From Camillea tinctor (lineage: Eukaryota; Ascomycota; Sordariomycetes; Xylariales; Xylariaceae), in assembly GCA_022578605.1 (NCBI GenBank), contig MU394065.1:248001-312000 (forward strand): a DNA stretch of 64,000 nt, written 5' to 3'. Below the pieces are notes generated by a model. It had not been told where the DNA came from and searched no databases. It worked only from the letters and a program-made list of their open reading frames with translations. Numbering within the stretch: position 1 is the first letter of the stretch; every line of letters starts with the position of its first letter. Positions 34,926 to 46,300 of the stretch are shown here, in pieces. The position numbers and the translations under genes are program-made.

Positions 34926-36077
34926 TCTTATTCTTAACAGAACAGCAACATCTCATATACCGGTCATGCTATCATCTTCAGCAACGTTTCCCTATTCCTC
35001 CTCATTTCGGTTCCTTTCCTGGTCCCCCCCCTCCCCTTCCTTCTAATATCCTCCCGCTGTATAACATCCACAACAACTCATCCCATTTCCTGGATACATC
35101 AATTCTGTCAACGTCATGGAGCAAGAACTCATTCGAGGCATTTCCAAGGAACCTTAAAAAAAGATTTCAACAAGGGCGCAAGCCTGACTTTTATCTATCC
35201 ATTCATCAAAAGGGCAGGAACCGAATCGTTTTCACAAGTTTTTTTTTGACACTAGGTCACCGGTGAAACAGCACGGCCCTATCTATCATTACACTCTCTA
35301 TAATGTCCATTATTTGGCATATTGGAGTGTAAATGTTGCATTCTTGGTATATTCGCAAAACCTTCAATTTTCTTCTTCTCTTTTTGCATATCTACGCTTG
35401 CATCGATTCAGGTCATTCGACTATGGCCAAGCACACCTAATATTCGTCATTTGACATCGCTGCGAGACTACCCTTGGATAGGAGTATTGAGTAGTAGGAT
35501 GGCTAGGATTTATTTGGGATCCGACGCTCTACGTCGGTATGGGAGAAGACATCTCGCAGCGCACGACCGGCTATTGCATCACATATTCTACGCATTATTA
35601 TTCATTCTTTTTTCTCCTTCTTTTCTATTTCCCTCTCGATCACGGTTATACTAATGTCCGATGAGAGAGCGAAGGGCTCTGGGAGCGATTTTCTTGTTAC
35701 GGTCTGACGAATGGGTCTTTTATTTTCATTCTTACGATGATGCGGAACAAACCAAAATTGGGGTTTATAACGGATGTACGAAGGCATAATGACTAACCAC
35801 TCTCTGATATCAGGAGAAAGGAAGAGGGGAAGGTGAGGGGGCCAGTCACGAAGGGAACGCAAAGGTCTGGGCCCTATACGGAGAGACAGAGTTATATACT
35901 TAGCAGAGCGTAGCGTGTTTAAAAAGATACCCCCAGTGTTTGATGATAATGAAAATAAAATAAGCAGAAAATTCTCATTCAAAATATTTTTGATCCTCCT
36001 TGGTCGTGTCTGTGATTGATACCGAAATAATAAATGTCTTAGTATAGGATTGTCAGAACAGATTCACGTCAGCTGTA
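34926..36077. other. 3' region and spacer before the MITE-like element
   Basis: Mixed T-rich sequence with short open frames up to 126 codons and no domain signatures. The first few hundred bases are probably the 3' UTR of the preceding gene. Confidence 0.5.
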
Positions 36078-36909
36078 CCATCTAGCCACTACTTCGTAAC
36101 CACCCCTACTTTGGAGACACTAAACCCCACCAAAATTTCAAAAATGCTATATTTTAAAATTAATATATTTAATTTAAATAAATAGTTATTAATTTACTTT
36201 TTTAACTTTTATAAACTTTTATTATTAAAAGTTTAATATATATATAATTTATAATTTTTACTATTACGTAATAGCTTTATATTAAGTATTAAAACCTGTA
36301 GTTTTTTATATTTTAATTTTAATTTTTATAATTTTAATATAATATATTTTATAAAAAGTTATATATTATTAAAAAAGTTAAAATATAAAATATTTAATTA
36401 ATATTAATATATATTTTTATTATTTTTTATTTAATTATATATATTAATTATAAATTTTAAAATAATATAATATAAACTAAAAATATTAATTTAATAAAAA
36501 TGGTAAAATTACGTAATAAATTTTATTAAATACTTTATATTTTAAGCTTTAAAACAATATATATATATATTTAAAATATTTTATATTTAAAATGTAAAAA
36601 ATAAAACTATTTTTATTATATAAAAAATTAATCCACTTTTAAAAGTGGGCGCGTTTTTATGTGGAAATTTTTAATTTTAATTTTATTATACATTTATACT
36701 TAAAATACTTAAAATATTTATATATAATATTATTTTTTATTATTTTTTATTTAAATAAATAAATAATAAAATATATATAACTTTTAAAAACTTTTTAATA
36801 ACTATTTATTTAAATTAAATATATTAATTTTAAAATATAGCATTTTTGAAATTTTGGTGGGGTTTAGTGTCTCCAAAGTAGGGGTGGTTACGAAGTAGTG
36901 GCTAGATGG
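36078..36909. mobile_element. 832-bp MITE-like element with 115-bp perfect terminal inverted repeats
   Basis: Positions 36078-36192 and 36795-36909 are exact reverse complements. The tips begin CCATCTAGCCACTACTTCGT. The element is flanked by TA on both sides (36076-36077 and 36910-36911), the target duplication of Tc1/mariner-type elements. The outer 70 bases of each arm have ordinary composition, while the core is almost pure A/T with small islands such as GTGGGCGCG near 36645-36655. No transposase is encoded, so it would be non-autonomous. The AT-saturated core resembles repeat-induced point mutation or a degenerate deletion derivative. The identical arms argue for recent mobility or gene conversion. 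Confidence 0.85.
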
Positions 36910-38267
36910 TATAAGACCTATACAAAAGATATTAATCTAAGTTGGAAGGTAGGTGATATGGGCGATAGGTCAGTCTATAGGACCATGATATTGGTGGATC
37001 AATGTGACTACTAGGGTCTCAATTTCTACCCATAGCAATGCTCACACTGTCACATAGTAATCAACATCACGACAGTCGGTGAAAGCTCAGGATACCACGT
37101 ATGAATGCTCCTCGGCGTGGACCGCAGTGTCGCCCCTCATATCACCCCTCCCCTCCTCCCTCTTCGGGGGATGTTCGAGACCCTCATTCGGGTGGCCAAG
37201 TGGAGTGCGGGCAATTTATAACGCTAGCGGGTGCGCGATAGAACCAATTGACGGTGTGTGCTCCTTTTCCGATACCGAGAAACGGGTGTTCAAAGTGTCT
37301 CTGCCGGGTTGAAGAGCGTGGAGAGCGCTATATACCATCTAGGGAAGGACGAGGGAAGCCAAAAGAAGAGCGTCTTTTTTTTCAAGCTTCTTTATTTCTC
37401 AAACTAGGAGGTAAACGTCTAAACTTATAGCATGGGTCCCTTTATTTATGGTCGTTTCCTTGGAATTATCAGATGCGTAGATACAAGGTCACATTGGCGC
37501 TTACAGCTAAATGCCTAAGCAGACAAGCCGAGAACCTGCAAGGGCACCGGAAGAGGGTTACCGTGACATTGATATATACAAACCTCTCTTTTTCATTTCA
37601 CCAAAACTAGCATCTGACAACTATAATGAGACATGAGAGAGAAGGAAAAAATAAGACCCTCCACTTCTGCGAGAAAAGCCCACCCCCACAACGGGTTATA
37701 AGGTAGATATTAAAGTCAGCATACCACCCATCCCGCCCTGTTCTGGCCTTCCGCATCGATCTAGCGCACCAAAAAAACAAGATATATAGTCTTACGGGAT
37801 GTGCATTTACCCACACACGGAACTTCTCAAAAGGGATTGCGCGTGTAATACAGGATAGCCTATACGATTAAGTAGGCAGGTATAATGAGGTCTCATGACT
37901 TAATCTAGGTAAGGTATATATATAAGCTTCTGTCGACCCAGCCGTAATTGGCAGTGATTCTCGACCTATAAGCTTTCCGCCTCCTTTTTTACTAAACTAC
38001 CTCCTACTATACGACATACGCCGAAACTAATACTCAGAGTATAGAAGTATAGGAGCTGACATAACAGTTCGAGTATACGGTAACCCCCCCAACCAATCAA
38101 TTCTGCTAATCACCACCACCACCGAACATCTCGTTCTATACCTACCTTACCTACCTACCTTTCTGTATAACACCAACTCCCTACCGCCATCCCCGTAACC
38201 AACTACCACTCTCTCCACGCGAGTAAAAAAAAAAAGAAGAAAAAGGAAAAAGGAAAAAGAAAAAAAA
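36910..38267. other. spacer between the MITE-like element and the CVNH gene
   Basis: No gene is supported. Open frames at 37079-37312 and 37607-37816 lack any family feature. The last 150 bases are C/T-rich then purine-rich (38226-38267) and probably contain the promoter and leader of the CVNH gene. Confidence 0.5.
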
Positions 38268-39072
38268 ATGCACCACACAACAGCCCTCCCCTTCCTCCTC
38301 ACCTGCCTCGCCACCCTATCCGCCGCGGCAGGGGGCTTCTTCGACGAGTGCTCGCCGTCGTGGTCGATCGGGTACCGGAGCTCGCAGCATTTCATCGTAG
38401 CCACATGCCCAGGCACAGGGTACGCCAGCGCCGACGCCAACGTCACGTCGGTGACCAGCGCGCTGAGCATGGGCGACTGCCTCGTTAACGTGGAGGGGTC
38501 GCTAGAGGCGCAGGCTTTGTAAGTTTTCCACTCCTATTCTGTCCCTCCTTTTTTTTCCCTATTCGATGAGGAAAGAAAAGAAGAAAAAAAGAGAGAGAGA
38601 GAGATAAACCATAAAGGGTCAAATAGTTAAAAAAAAAAGAATTAGCTAACACGTTGGATAAAGGGGCGGCGCGACTTCGTTCTGCAGAAACTGCCACGGC
38701 GTCAGCGGGACGGCCAAGATGCTCTGCGACTGCAAGGAATCGGGGGGCTACTACATCACCTCGGTCATCGACCTCAGTGAGTTTAAACCATCAACCCCCC
38801 CCCCCCCCCCTTCCTCTCCCCCGCTGGCTTCTCATCTTCTATCTCCATTCCCCTCCCTTTCTTTCACCACGTCAAACCGCTAACAAGTCGACTTTCCCCC
38901 TGTAAAACAGACACCGTCCTAGAGAACGACAACGGCATCCTGAGTTGCTTCGGTCTACCTGGTACGTATTTTTATAACTCTACCAAATAATAAATGAAGA
39001 TGAAAGTTTGTTGTCTAACACGAGTGTTCCTTTTCTTCACCTTCTATAGGATTCGCTATCGCCACCGCTTAA
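38268..39072 (+). CDS. small secreted cyanovirin-N homology (CVNH) protein
   Basis: Four exons, 38268-38518, 38688-38776, 38911-38961 and 39050-39072, give 137 residues. Donors are GTAAGT, GTGAGT and GTACGT, with CAG, CAG and TAG acceptors, and frame phases match at every junction. Residues 1 to about 21 are a signal peptide. The mature part carries a single CVNH domain: Phe-Phe-x-x-Cys28 at the start, HFIVATC (Cys47), SLEAQALNC (Cys86), and the hallmark SVIDLNTVLENDNGILSCFG (109-128) with Cys126 near the end. CVNH lectins bind oligomannose-type glycans; fungal ones occur as secreted or cytosolic proteins of uncertain function. Extra cysteines (Cys71, Cys97, Cys99) could form disulfides. Intron 2 contains a poly-C run (about 38797-38810) and may be hard to sequence. 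Identification is strong, glycan specificity unknown. Confidence 0.88.
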
Positions 39073-40249
39073 GGTAGATTTTTTTTTTCCGTTCTCGAGA
39101 CGGGGGGAGCTTTCACGTCTACGTACGCGAAAGGACCAACAAAACGTACTTCACCAAGTCGTTTCTCATTCCCTACTTTACGACAGTATAGCGCAGAATA
39201 CCTAGGATATGGTGTTCAGTTTTCGCTCAAACCGGGGGCAGCTAGGTTATTCGGGTTGAACTAAACTCAATCATTTTAGGGAAATATGTGTTAGGATAAT
39301 GAGAGGTTGGAGGGTTAGGGGGAGAAAGGGGATGACTTAATTCTCATCGGATCAAGACAATGAAAAGCGAACAAGAGAGGCAGAACAGAACTCAACACAG
39401 GAATTAATACCGCGCACACCTAGGCGTTTAAGTGTGCGAGAATTCATCTAGATTACATCTATCATCTATCTACTTATCACAGTCTGTGCGACTAATATAA
39501 CTTACTTATACTTACAGAGGGCCAGTCAGTCAGTCACTTACCTCATTACCACCCTCGAATGAAAATTAAATTCTTATTTGTCTCATGAAGGTAATCCATA
39601 AGTCTCGTATTATGAGCCCGCCTACCAAGCTTAGTTTGCTTTGCAATTCATGAGTGTGATACATATACTCCATCCCGGGAAGTATGCCCTTTACTCTATC
39701 TTATATTCTAGGTATCAGTCCAGTCCAGTCCACTTTCGGTCCAGACTTGCTATACATATATAAGTAATACACATATATATACAAGAACCCAACCCCGGCA
39801 GAATAATGACGAGAAGCTGAAATAATAGTAATCCAAACAGACCAAAACGAAATCCGCAATGCCAACCTGAGAATCCCAAAGCGCCGAGGCTGCAAAATAG
39901 CCGTCATGTAAAATAGTATGACCCAATAAATGATGACCCTCTAGGTAGTGTAGGTAAGTAAGTTTTTGTACCGATCCCCGGGAGCTCCGGGCCCCGGAGC
40001 TGCAACAGGATCTCTCCCTGTTGCCGAGGCATGGTGAAAAGAAAAAAGAAAAACCAAAAAATACTATGCCATAATTTGGGTATATCCTACGCCTTATTAT
40101 TTCCCGTCCCGTTTTGTGTGTATTGTATTCCCACGTTTATTTCCCTTTGATATCCAGATAAGTTATAGGCACTCGATGCAGCTCTCTCCTCTCCCTGCCC
40201 CCTTTTCACATGCACCCACTTCGTGGGGATTTCACGTATCTTACTGTCT
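39073..40249. other. spacer between convergent CVNH and P450 genes
   Basis: The two genes point toward each other, so this stretch holds their 3' regions. An open frame at 39701-39907 has no family features and nothing else coding is visible. Confidence 0.5.
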
Positions 40250-42068
40250 TCATATCCCGCTTCTCCGGCGGAACAAGACCTCAGCCGTCGAGCTAGGGCT
40301 CTTAGTCATCATAAACATGTTGGGCTCGGGGCGCGCTTGGCCTTCTCTCAACTTAATATCGTAGTGGAGCAGCAGGTGCGCGAGCGTCATTTTGATCTCG
40401 CTGGCGGCGAAGAAGCGTCCCGGACAGGCGTGCCGGCCGAGTCCAAAGTTCATGTTAGTGTCGCCAATGCTCGTGAACTGCCACCGGTTGCTATTGCTAC
40501 CCTCGCCTGATAGTTGTTGCTGTTGTCGCAATTTCCAGAAGCGCAGGCCGTCGAATACCCCTGCGTCCGGGTAGTAGCGGTCATCCCGGGCGACCCCGGC
40601 TAACGGCGTAAGTAGATCTGTGCCCGCGGGGAGATGTGTTCCGTCGGATAGATCAATAGGCTTCATAACCTTCCGGATGAATGATGCTAATGAGTTGTGA
40701 GCTTAGCTGCTATATATTTGGGATGTTTCGGTTGATCGTATTGACCGTGGGACAACTTACTGACGTTACCAGAAAGACGTTGCGACTCCCTGATGAAGCT
40801 ATCCATCTTCGTGAGCTTTTGCACACTGTCTTTCTTATTCCAGTCATCTTCATTTCCAAAAACGTCATGTGCCTCTTCTCTCAGTATCTCCTGCATATCC
40901 TGATGTATCGCTAAGTCGTAAATACAATCAGTTACCAGATTACTGGTGGTATGAATCGATGAGGCGCTCAGTAGTAGCTGTATCTTTGATTGTATCTGAT
41001 AATTTCGCTTATCATCCTCAGGCAGAGCATCTAGCAGCCATTGAATAAAATCGTCAGGCTTATCGTAGCTGGGAGTCTCCGAGTCACGGATTCGTTGCTC
41101 AATGATGGGGGCGAGCATTTCCTCCGCTTTCTCTAAGTCATCTCGTATTGTCGTCAACTCTCTAACGAATTGCGCCACTACTGGTCGCAGCCAGGTTGGG
41201 AAGAATTGCAATTTGATAACTGCGATGAAAGCTGTGACCGCAAAGTTTATGCTCACGTCCATCCACTCCTCAGTTCGGCTGATAGCTGGCCCAACAAAAA
41301 CACCCCCGCTAAGCCGGGCAATAACCCGTATCATAAAAGGCTGAACCACGAACGGTGTCCATTCTGTAGCTACGTTAGCGATAGATCGATAGTATGAGAG
41401 GTGCAACTATATTTTCTACCTTGACACTCAGGAAACTCAGTAGCTAGGATATGCTCGAGCTCTTTCCTCATAGTTGGAATCATACGGCCTACATGAGCTG
41501 TCGCCTTGGTCCTAAGGATCTGTGATAAGGTGTTTGAATGTGCACCTGCGGAAAGTTTCGTGTATTCGCTTAACATAGCCTACTTGAATTCTTTAGTAAA
41601 GTTTCGACTCAAAATCCCAATTGGCCTGGACGAACTTCACTGATGGCCTTCTTGGCACTCAAGGTATCCTCGGGAAGGCCTTTTAGTTCGCCAACCAGGT
41701 TAGCTGGGATTAGAGTCCTGATGCCTTCAGTAGACTTGATCTGGTAGACACAATCACGAAACTAGAAACATGTGAGTACGATGGGTACCCTCGAAGAGCT
41801 CGGGTAACCATAGACGGACCTTAGAATAGCTGTCTTGGACGAGCGTGTCTGCATTGAACATCCATTTTATCCGAGAAGCCTTGTAAAAAGGTGCCGCCAC
41901 TCTGCATTTCTGCTTAGCGGGTTGGGACAACCATATACAAAACAGCACAGTGAAAATGGCAACATAATAGCTAAAGCGATTAATGACCATATCCTGCCAT
42001 GGTAGCTTCTGTGTCACCGTGGTGAAATTTGTGACGTAAGGATGAGAGTTCTCCACGATGGAAGGCAT
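40250..42068 (-). CDS. cytochrome P450 monooxygenase, membrane anchored
   Basis: Five exons on the minus strand, 42068-41820, 41761-41636, 41579-41420, 41363-40761 and 40686-40250, give 524 residues. Introns are 56-74 nt; the first two have weak donors (GTCCGT, GTTCGT), which makes the locus look broken at first, but the frame is continuous through all four. A hydrophobic anchor lies near 33-50 (YYVAIFTVLFCIWL). The I-helix motif is SSIHTT (313-318), with Ser and His in place of the usual Gly and acid. ExxR is Glu371-Arg374 in FIRESQRL, and the heme loop FGLGRHACPGRFFA places the ligand at Cys467. This pattern and KMDSFIRESQRL resemble fungal CYP68/ent-kaurene-oxidase-like P450s of secondary metabolism. 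It should work at the endoplasmic reticulum with NADPH-P450 reductase. No biosynthetic backbone gene is nearby; substrate unknown. Confidence 0.88.
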
Positions 42069-42619
42069 CGCGAATGGCAAGATGGACTGGGAAGGTGATA
42101 GAGAGGAGCGAGAAGTCGCTTCAGATTGGAAAGGCAAGTAAGTTGACGACGACCCTCTTCCCTTGTGACATGTATCATTTGTAAAGTATGTTGCTTTTGC
42201 ATCGGTGACAAGATAAGTAGAAGAAGGAAAGATGTTTAGAGATTCATGAAAACACATGCCGAGACTCGCAGGATGGAACAACCTAAGTAGTATAGGAACG
42301 AAAAGCTAATTCGGCCAAAGCCCGACCAACACGACAAACATTAGCTGAATAGCTCCGTCTCGAGATGTTTGCCATTTGTTCTTGGCAGCCGCGATATCTC
42401 CTTCTCCTCTGGAGACCCTCGGTGTAAGGCCGTTGTCGAGGGAGATCTCAAACCGACCCACTCAAGGCAACTCGTGTTTCCGATTTGAGTGGATATATAC
42501 AATCGACAAGATGTATGGTTGATTGTAATGATGTGAAAGGTAGGAGAAAGAAGAACAAACAAAAGAGGAAGAAATGATTAAAAATTAGAAGACGACGAAG
42601 GAGAATAAAGTATAGAAAT
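42069..42619. other. upstream region of the P450 gene
   Basis: This should contain the P450 promoter. The P450 frame is open upstream of the chosen ATG, so an in-frame Met at 42281 is possible, but the extra 71 residues are hydrophilic and precede the membrane anchor, making the ATG at 42068 more likely. No other gene is supported. Confidence 0.45.
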
Positions 42620-42918
42620 CTAATACTTGATGTAAATGGCCATTGTCATGCTGTGTCGCGGATCTTTGGCCGCAGCACCTACGGTAGGGACATTTATCAT
42701 TCATTGTTGAGATCTGGGGAAGATGCGCTCGCAACTCAGACCAATCTGGTATGCAGAGTAACCCTGGTACAGCCAATTGATCAGACAGGTCTCGTTCCCG
42801 AAGAGAAAGGTCGTTTGACATTCCCTCTCCTTGTTGGACAAATGTGCTCATGGAAGTGGAGGGGCCTTGTCCTGATCTGCCGTGGATGTAAATATTGTTG
42901 TTCTCCGTAGTCGATAAT
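42620..42918 (-). pseudogene. probable frameshifted relic of a small protein gene (unknown family)
   Basis: Three coding-like blocks read in the same direction but not in one frame. The first (about 42897-42820) reads NNIYIHGRSGQGPSTSM onward. The second, in another frame (about 42815-42742), reads INWLYQGYSAYQIG. The third reads AAAKDPRHSMTMAIYIKY and ends in TAG at 42620. Blocks two and three join cleanly across a 62-nt intron (42741-42680) with a weak GTCTGA donor and a TAG acceptor. Blocks one and two overlap so closely that no intron fits, so a frameshift or a base-calling error is the simplest explanation. No start codon could be placed. I do not recognise the family. Confidence 0.4.
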
Positions 42919-43213
42919 CTTCATGACCCTGAAACAGGGCTACCGACAGAACGTTGCCCTGAGAAGCTCGGGTGCTGGCCTCTCCGGACCCCAGCCTACT
43001 TTTGTGGTTTAGAACACCTCACGTTTCCCGTTTTGAGCCATGACCTTCTAACATTCAAAAATCGAAGATAATAACTTCTTTTTTCCCTCTTCCAACGCTA
43101 TTAGGACCTCGTAGTCCCTGAAGGTAGTTGTGTAGATAAGGATTGAATGAAGGAAAAGGAAAATAAATAAAATACCTAACTTCTCGCTTCTCTCTTCCCA
43201 TTGATGAGAAAGT

Positions 43214-43357
43214 CTATACGTAGCTTTTCTTCTTGCGCTCCTGGGACATGGTTGCGAACTGCTGCATCTGCTGGATATCTTGGCAGTGTCGCCAATTGGC
43301 ACATCCCCGGTCAATCCCTTTACCCTCCTGGTTTGGACAAGTCTGATGTGCGCACAT
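43214..43357 (-). CDS. 47-residue Cys/His-containing small ORF (or last exon)
   Basis: The ATG at 43357 opens a 48-codon frame ending in TAG at 43214. The peptide has CAHQTC (Cys2, Cys7) and CANWRHC (Cys19, Cys25), so four cysteines with two adjacent histidines that could bind a metal or form two disulfides. It ends in an amphipathic, basic tail (QQMQQFATMSQERKKKSYV). The regular, non-repetitive composition looks coded. The frame is open upstream to a TAA, so it could be the last exon of a longer gene. No signal peptide is present. I do not recognise the family. Confidence 0.4.
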   Translation of the reverse strand: MCAHQTCPNQEGKGIDRGCANWRHCQDIQQMQQFATMSQERKKKSYV

Positions 43358-46300
43358 CAAACGTCTTCGGGTGAGGTTCGGTGCGAAGCTTGATTTTTCA
43401 TTGCCTTATTCGAAATTCCCAGAGATTAGCCAGGCGATAGGCATAATATTAAGCATGAAAAAGCCTAGCTTAGGGGCTGGGGAATAATCTTAATGTCAGA
43501 CGCGACGGCAATATGTGTCGCGATATAGTTGAGATCATAGCGCAGGGCAAGTTCAGCCGTACTCATTTATAGCAGATCAATGCACCGAATGGCTCCACAG
43601 CTTCGACTCGTCTTCCTTCAGCCCTCTGTGATTCTCATCTACCCGCTTTCCGACGACAAGACTACGCGGCCGTCAACGTATGCCTAGTGATCATGAAGGC
43701 TCGGCGATGGTCAAGCTCATGGGAACGAAGGCGGGAAGCCAGCGATCACTTGGCAGGCCGGAGCTACTGCCAGGTACCGCCGTTGCGCCGTCGGGTTGCT
43801 TACCCTGATCTAGCTGAGAATCTAGCTGAGAATCTAGCTTGGCTCGATGTAGGAAAGAATGCTTGAATTCTTCCTCGAAGGATTCCCGTTGTCTTGGTTG
43901 TGGTCTTCGAGCTCGATGTTACCCCCAAATAGGCGTATTACCTATCCTGCCGCGCTCGCGACCGAAGCTCACGAACACAACCGCGGCCAAGTCCTTTCGT
44001 CTACGATATCGTCGAATGCCCGTCGCGCATACCTGATGCTGAATTGGCGGTCGCGTGTTGTATGAGTGAATGAGATCCAGCATACCTAGCTTTGTGTACC
44101 GTTTCCTATGGATGGAGGCTGTGAAGACACTTGAGTCATCGTGGGCTTCCAAAGCCGTTACTCTATAGGCAACCGGCCTCTCGATTACATGGCAGCATAC
44201 ATTTATGGAGTGATATTGAACGAAGGAAACAGATAGGTATGCGAACCTTCTCTCACAAGAGATGTAATTGTTGCTCTGTATCGGGGACTCAAAGTACCGT
44301 GTTATCCCCAAATCAAGAGCGCACATCTGTTGTGCTACGGGAATGTCGGTTAAGTGTGAGTTGTAAGGGCATTAGGTTGGCCTATTGAACGACCTCTCAA
44401 TACTAGGTGCTGCTTAAACCTTAAAGGTACATGGCTGTAGGTAGGGAAGTAGGTAAGTTGGTAGTAACCTCCTGCCGGCATTATACGGATGCTGGTGAAT
44501 CAAGCTTGTGCTACGCTTACCGTTACTCAAACCTGAAGGCAGGAAGGAAACACTTACCTAGACTCAAATATGGGCAGCTTATAGGAAGGTATTTGCTACC
44601 AGCAACCACTACTTACTACTACTACCACCACCACCATTGACTTCATTCTTTCCCCTCCTCTTTCCGATCAATCCGCTGGCTCCGGTCCTGTCATGCACCC
44701 AGTCGGCATGCAAACCTTACGTCAATATAATCGGGGTCGCCACTCATCCCGTCCTCGCTCGCTTCAATGTTATCGTTTGCACTTCCCAAATAAAGCATTG
44801 ACGCGGTATATACCAACACCGGTGTAGCTTACCACAAGCTCTGGGACACAAGCATCTCTGTGTCAGAGTAGTACCTACCATGTAGGCAGAGAGCTATGTG
44901 CAACGTATAAGTCGATAGAGCATATGCACCTGTCAGAAAGGCAAGCACTTGGCAGATATCTGACGTAGTAAGTAATTGGTGAGGCAGACCGGGGAACGAG
45001 ATTTTTTTTTCAACCTCGGGTATCAAGGTTTGTTCGTAGCCGGTGCTGCTTTGGCCCGTGACACATGTCCAGTTGTAAATAGTGAGGTCCGTACGCCAGA
45101 TAGTTTCGAAAAGGATCCGAAAAGAAAATAAACAGGATGGCCTGATAATTTTTTATACCGGCTAATAGAAATCGAAAGATCTTTTTATGATGAACCACAC
45201 CGCCGTTTAGATAACATCGAAAAGCCCATGATATTTTCTGACATGCCTTTTTTTTTTCTTTGCTCTGGTCTGCTATGCCAGGCTGTCCTTATTCCGTAGG
45301 GTTAAGAGGTTATAGCTCTTGGCAAGTTGTAGGTAATTTACTTGAACCTAGTGAATCCGAATACGCGTTACTGGGGCGCTAAACCCGGAAAAGTCGACGC
45401 AATACAGTACGTAGTCATTCTCTGGGCGGCCGGTAAGCCTCGGTAGACACTGTTTCGCTTTAAGAGGGATTCGTCCCTCTTGTGTGGCTTTTGCGAAAAC
45501 CCAGATCAGCTCCCGCTGGTCCGTGCTATACGGGCTCGATCGAGACCACTTGGCTAGATTAGATACATGAACATACATACATACCTAACTCGTCAGGCTC
45601 GGATGCCGCTATGCGGGATTTTGCTAGACATTCTTACACGGCGATTGGAACATATGAGGCGCGCGAGCGCGTTGCAGCAGCTGAGCAATGCGTTGAGACA
45701 AGGCTTCCTTTTCCCCAAAGAAAAAGGGGAAAAAAGGGGGAAAGGATAGAAAAAAGGGGAACGGTCGGATGTTATCAGATGATGACAACGGCACACGCCG
45801 ACAAGGGAAACCAGAGTGGATTGCTCGTCTATCGTCGATAGTAGTGGCTTGGGTGAAATGACTCGTATAACATGACGTGAGCGGGTACTGATCACATCCG
45901 AAATGCGAAATGTTGAGACGCGCGAACGACACGTCAAATAGGTAAGTTCAGTATGTAAACGGGAGATTATTAGACAACGATATGTTTTATGTTTGTGCTT
46001 GGCTTTACCGGTTTTTATTTTTTTTTATTTCTTATTTTATTATAGTCTAAAAAAGAGTTTAATGGCTCGGGGAGGGGGTGTTCCCAATAAAATGTCTTCG
46101 CCCAGAAGCATTGGGTTTTGTGCATTTGGCTTATCTGATCTTTTTTTTTCTCCGGCAGAACGCCTTTTTCTAATAGCGCCTTACCTGATTTGGCATCGCC
46201 GATTTTGGAACTTTTCTGGTGCCGGTTTCGGAGGTGCATAAGGGAGATTAGATGAGATTGATAAAATTTCGCTGATTGAAACCTTACTGATTGATTAGAT

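Noticed and set aside
36078..36909. AT-rich block considered as a mitochondrial DNA insertion
   Set aside because: The perfect terminal inverted repeats and TA flanks fit a transposable element better, and no mitochondrial gene was seen.
40250..42068. P450 locus first read as a pseudogene split over several frames
   Set aside because: Four short introns restore one continuous frame with all P450 motifs intact.
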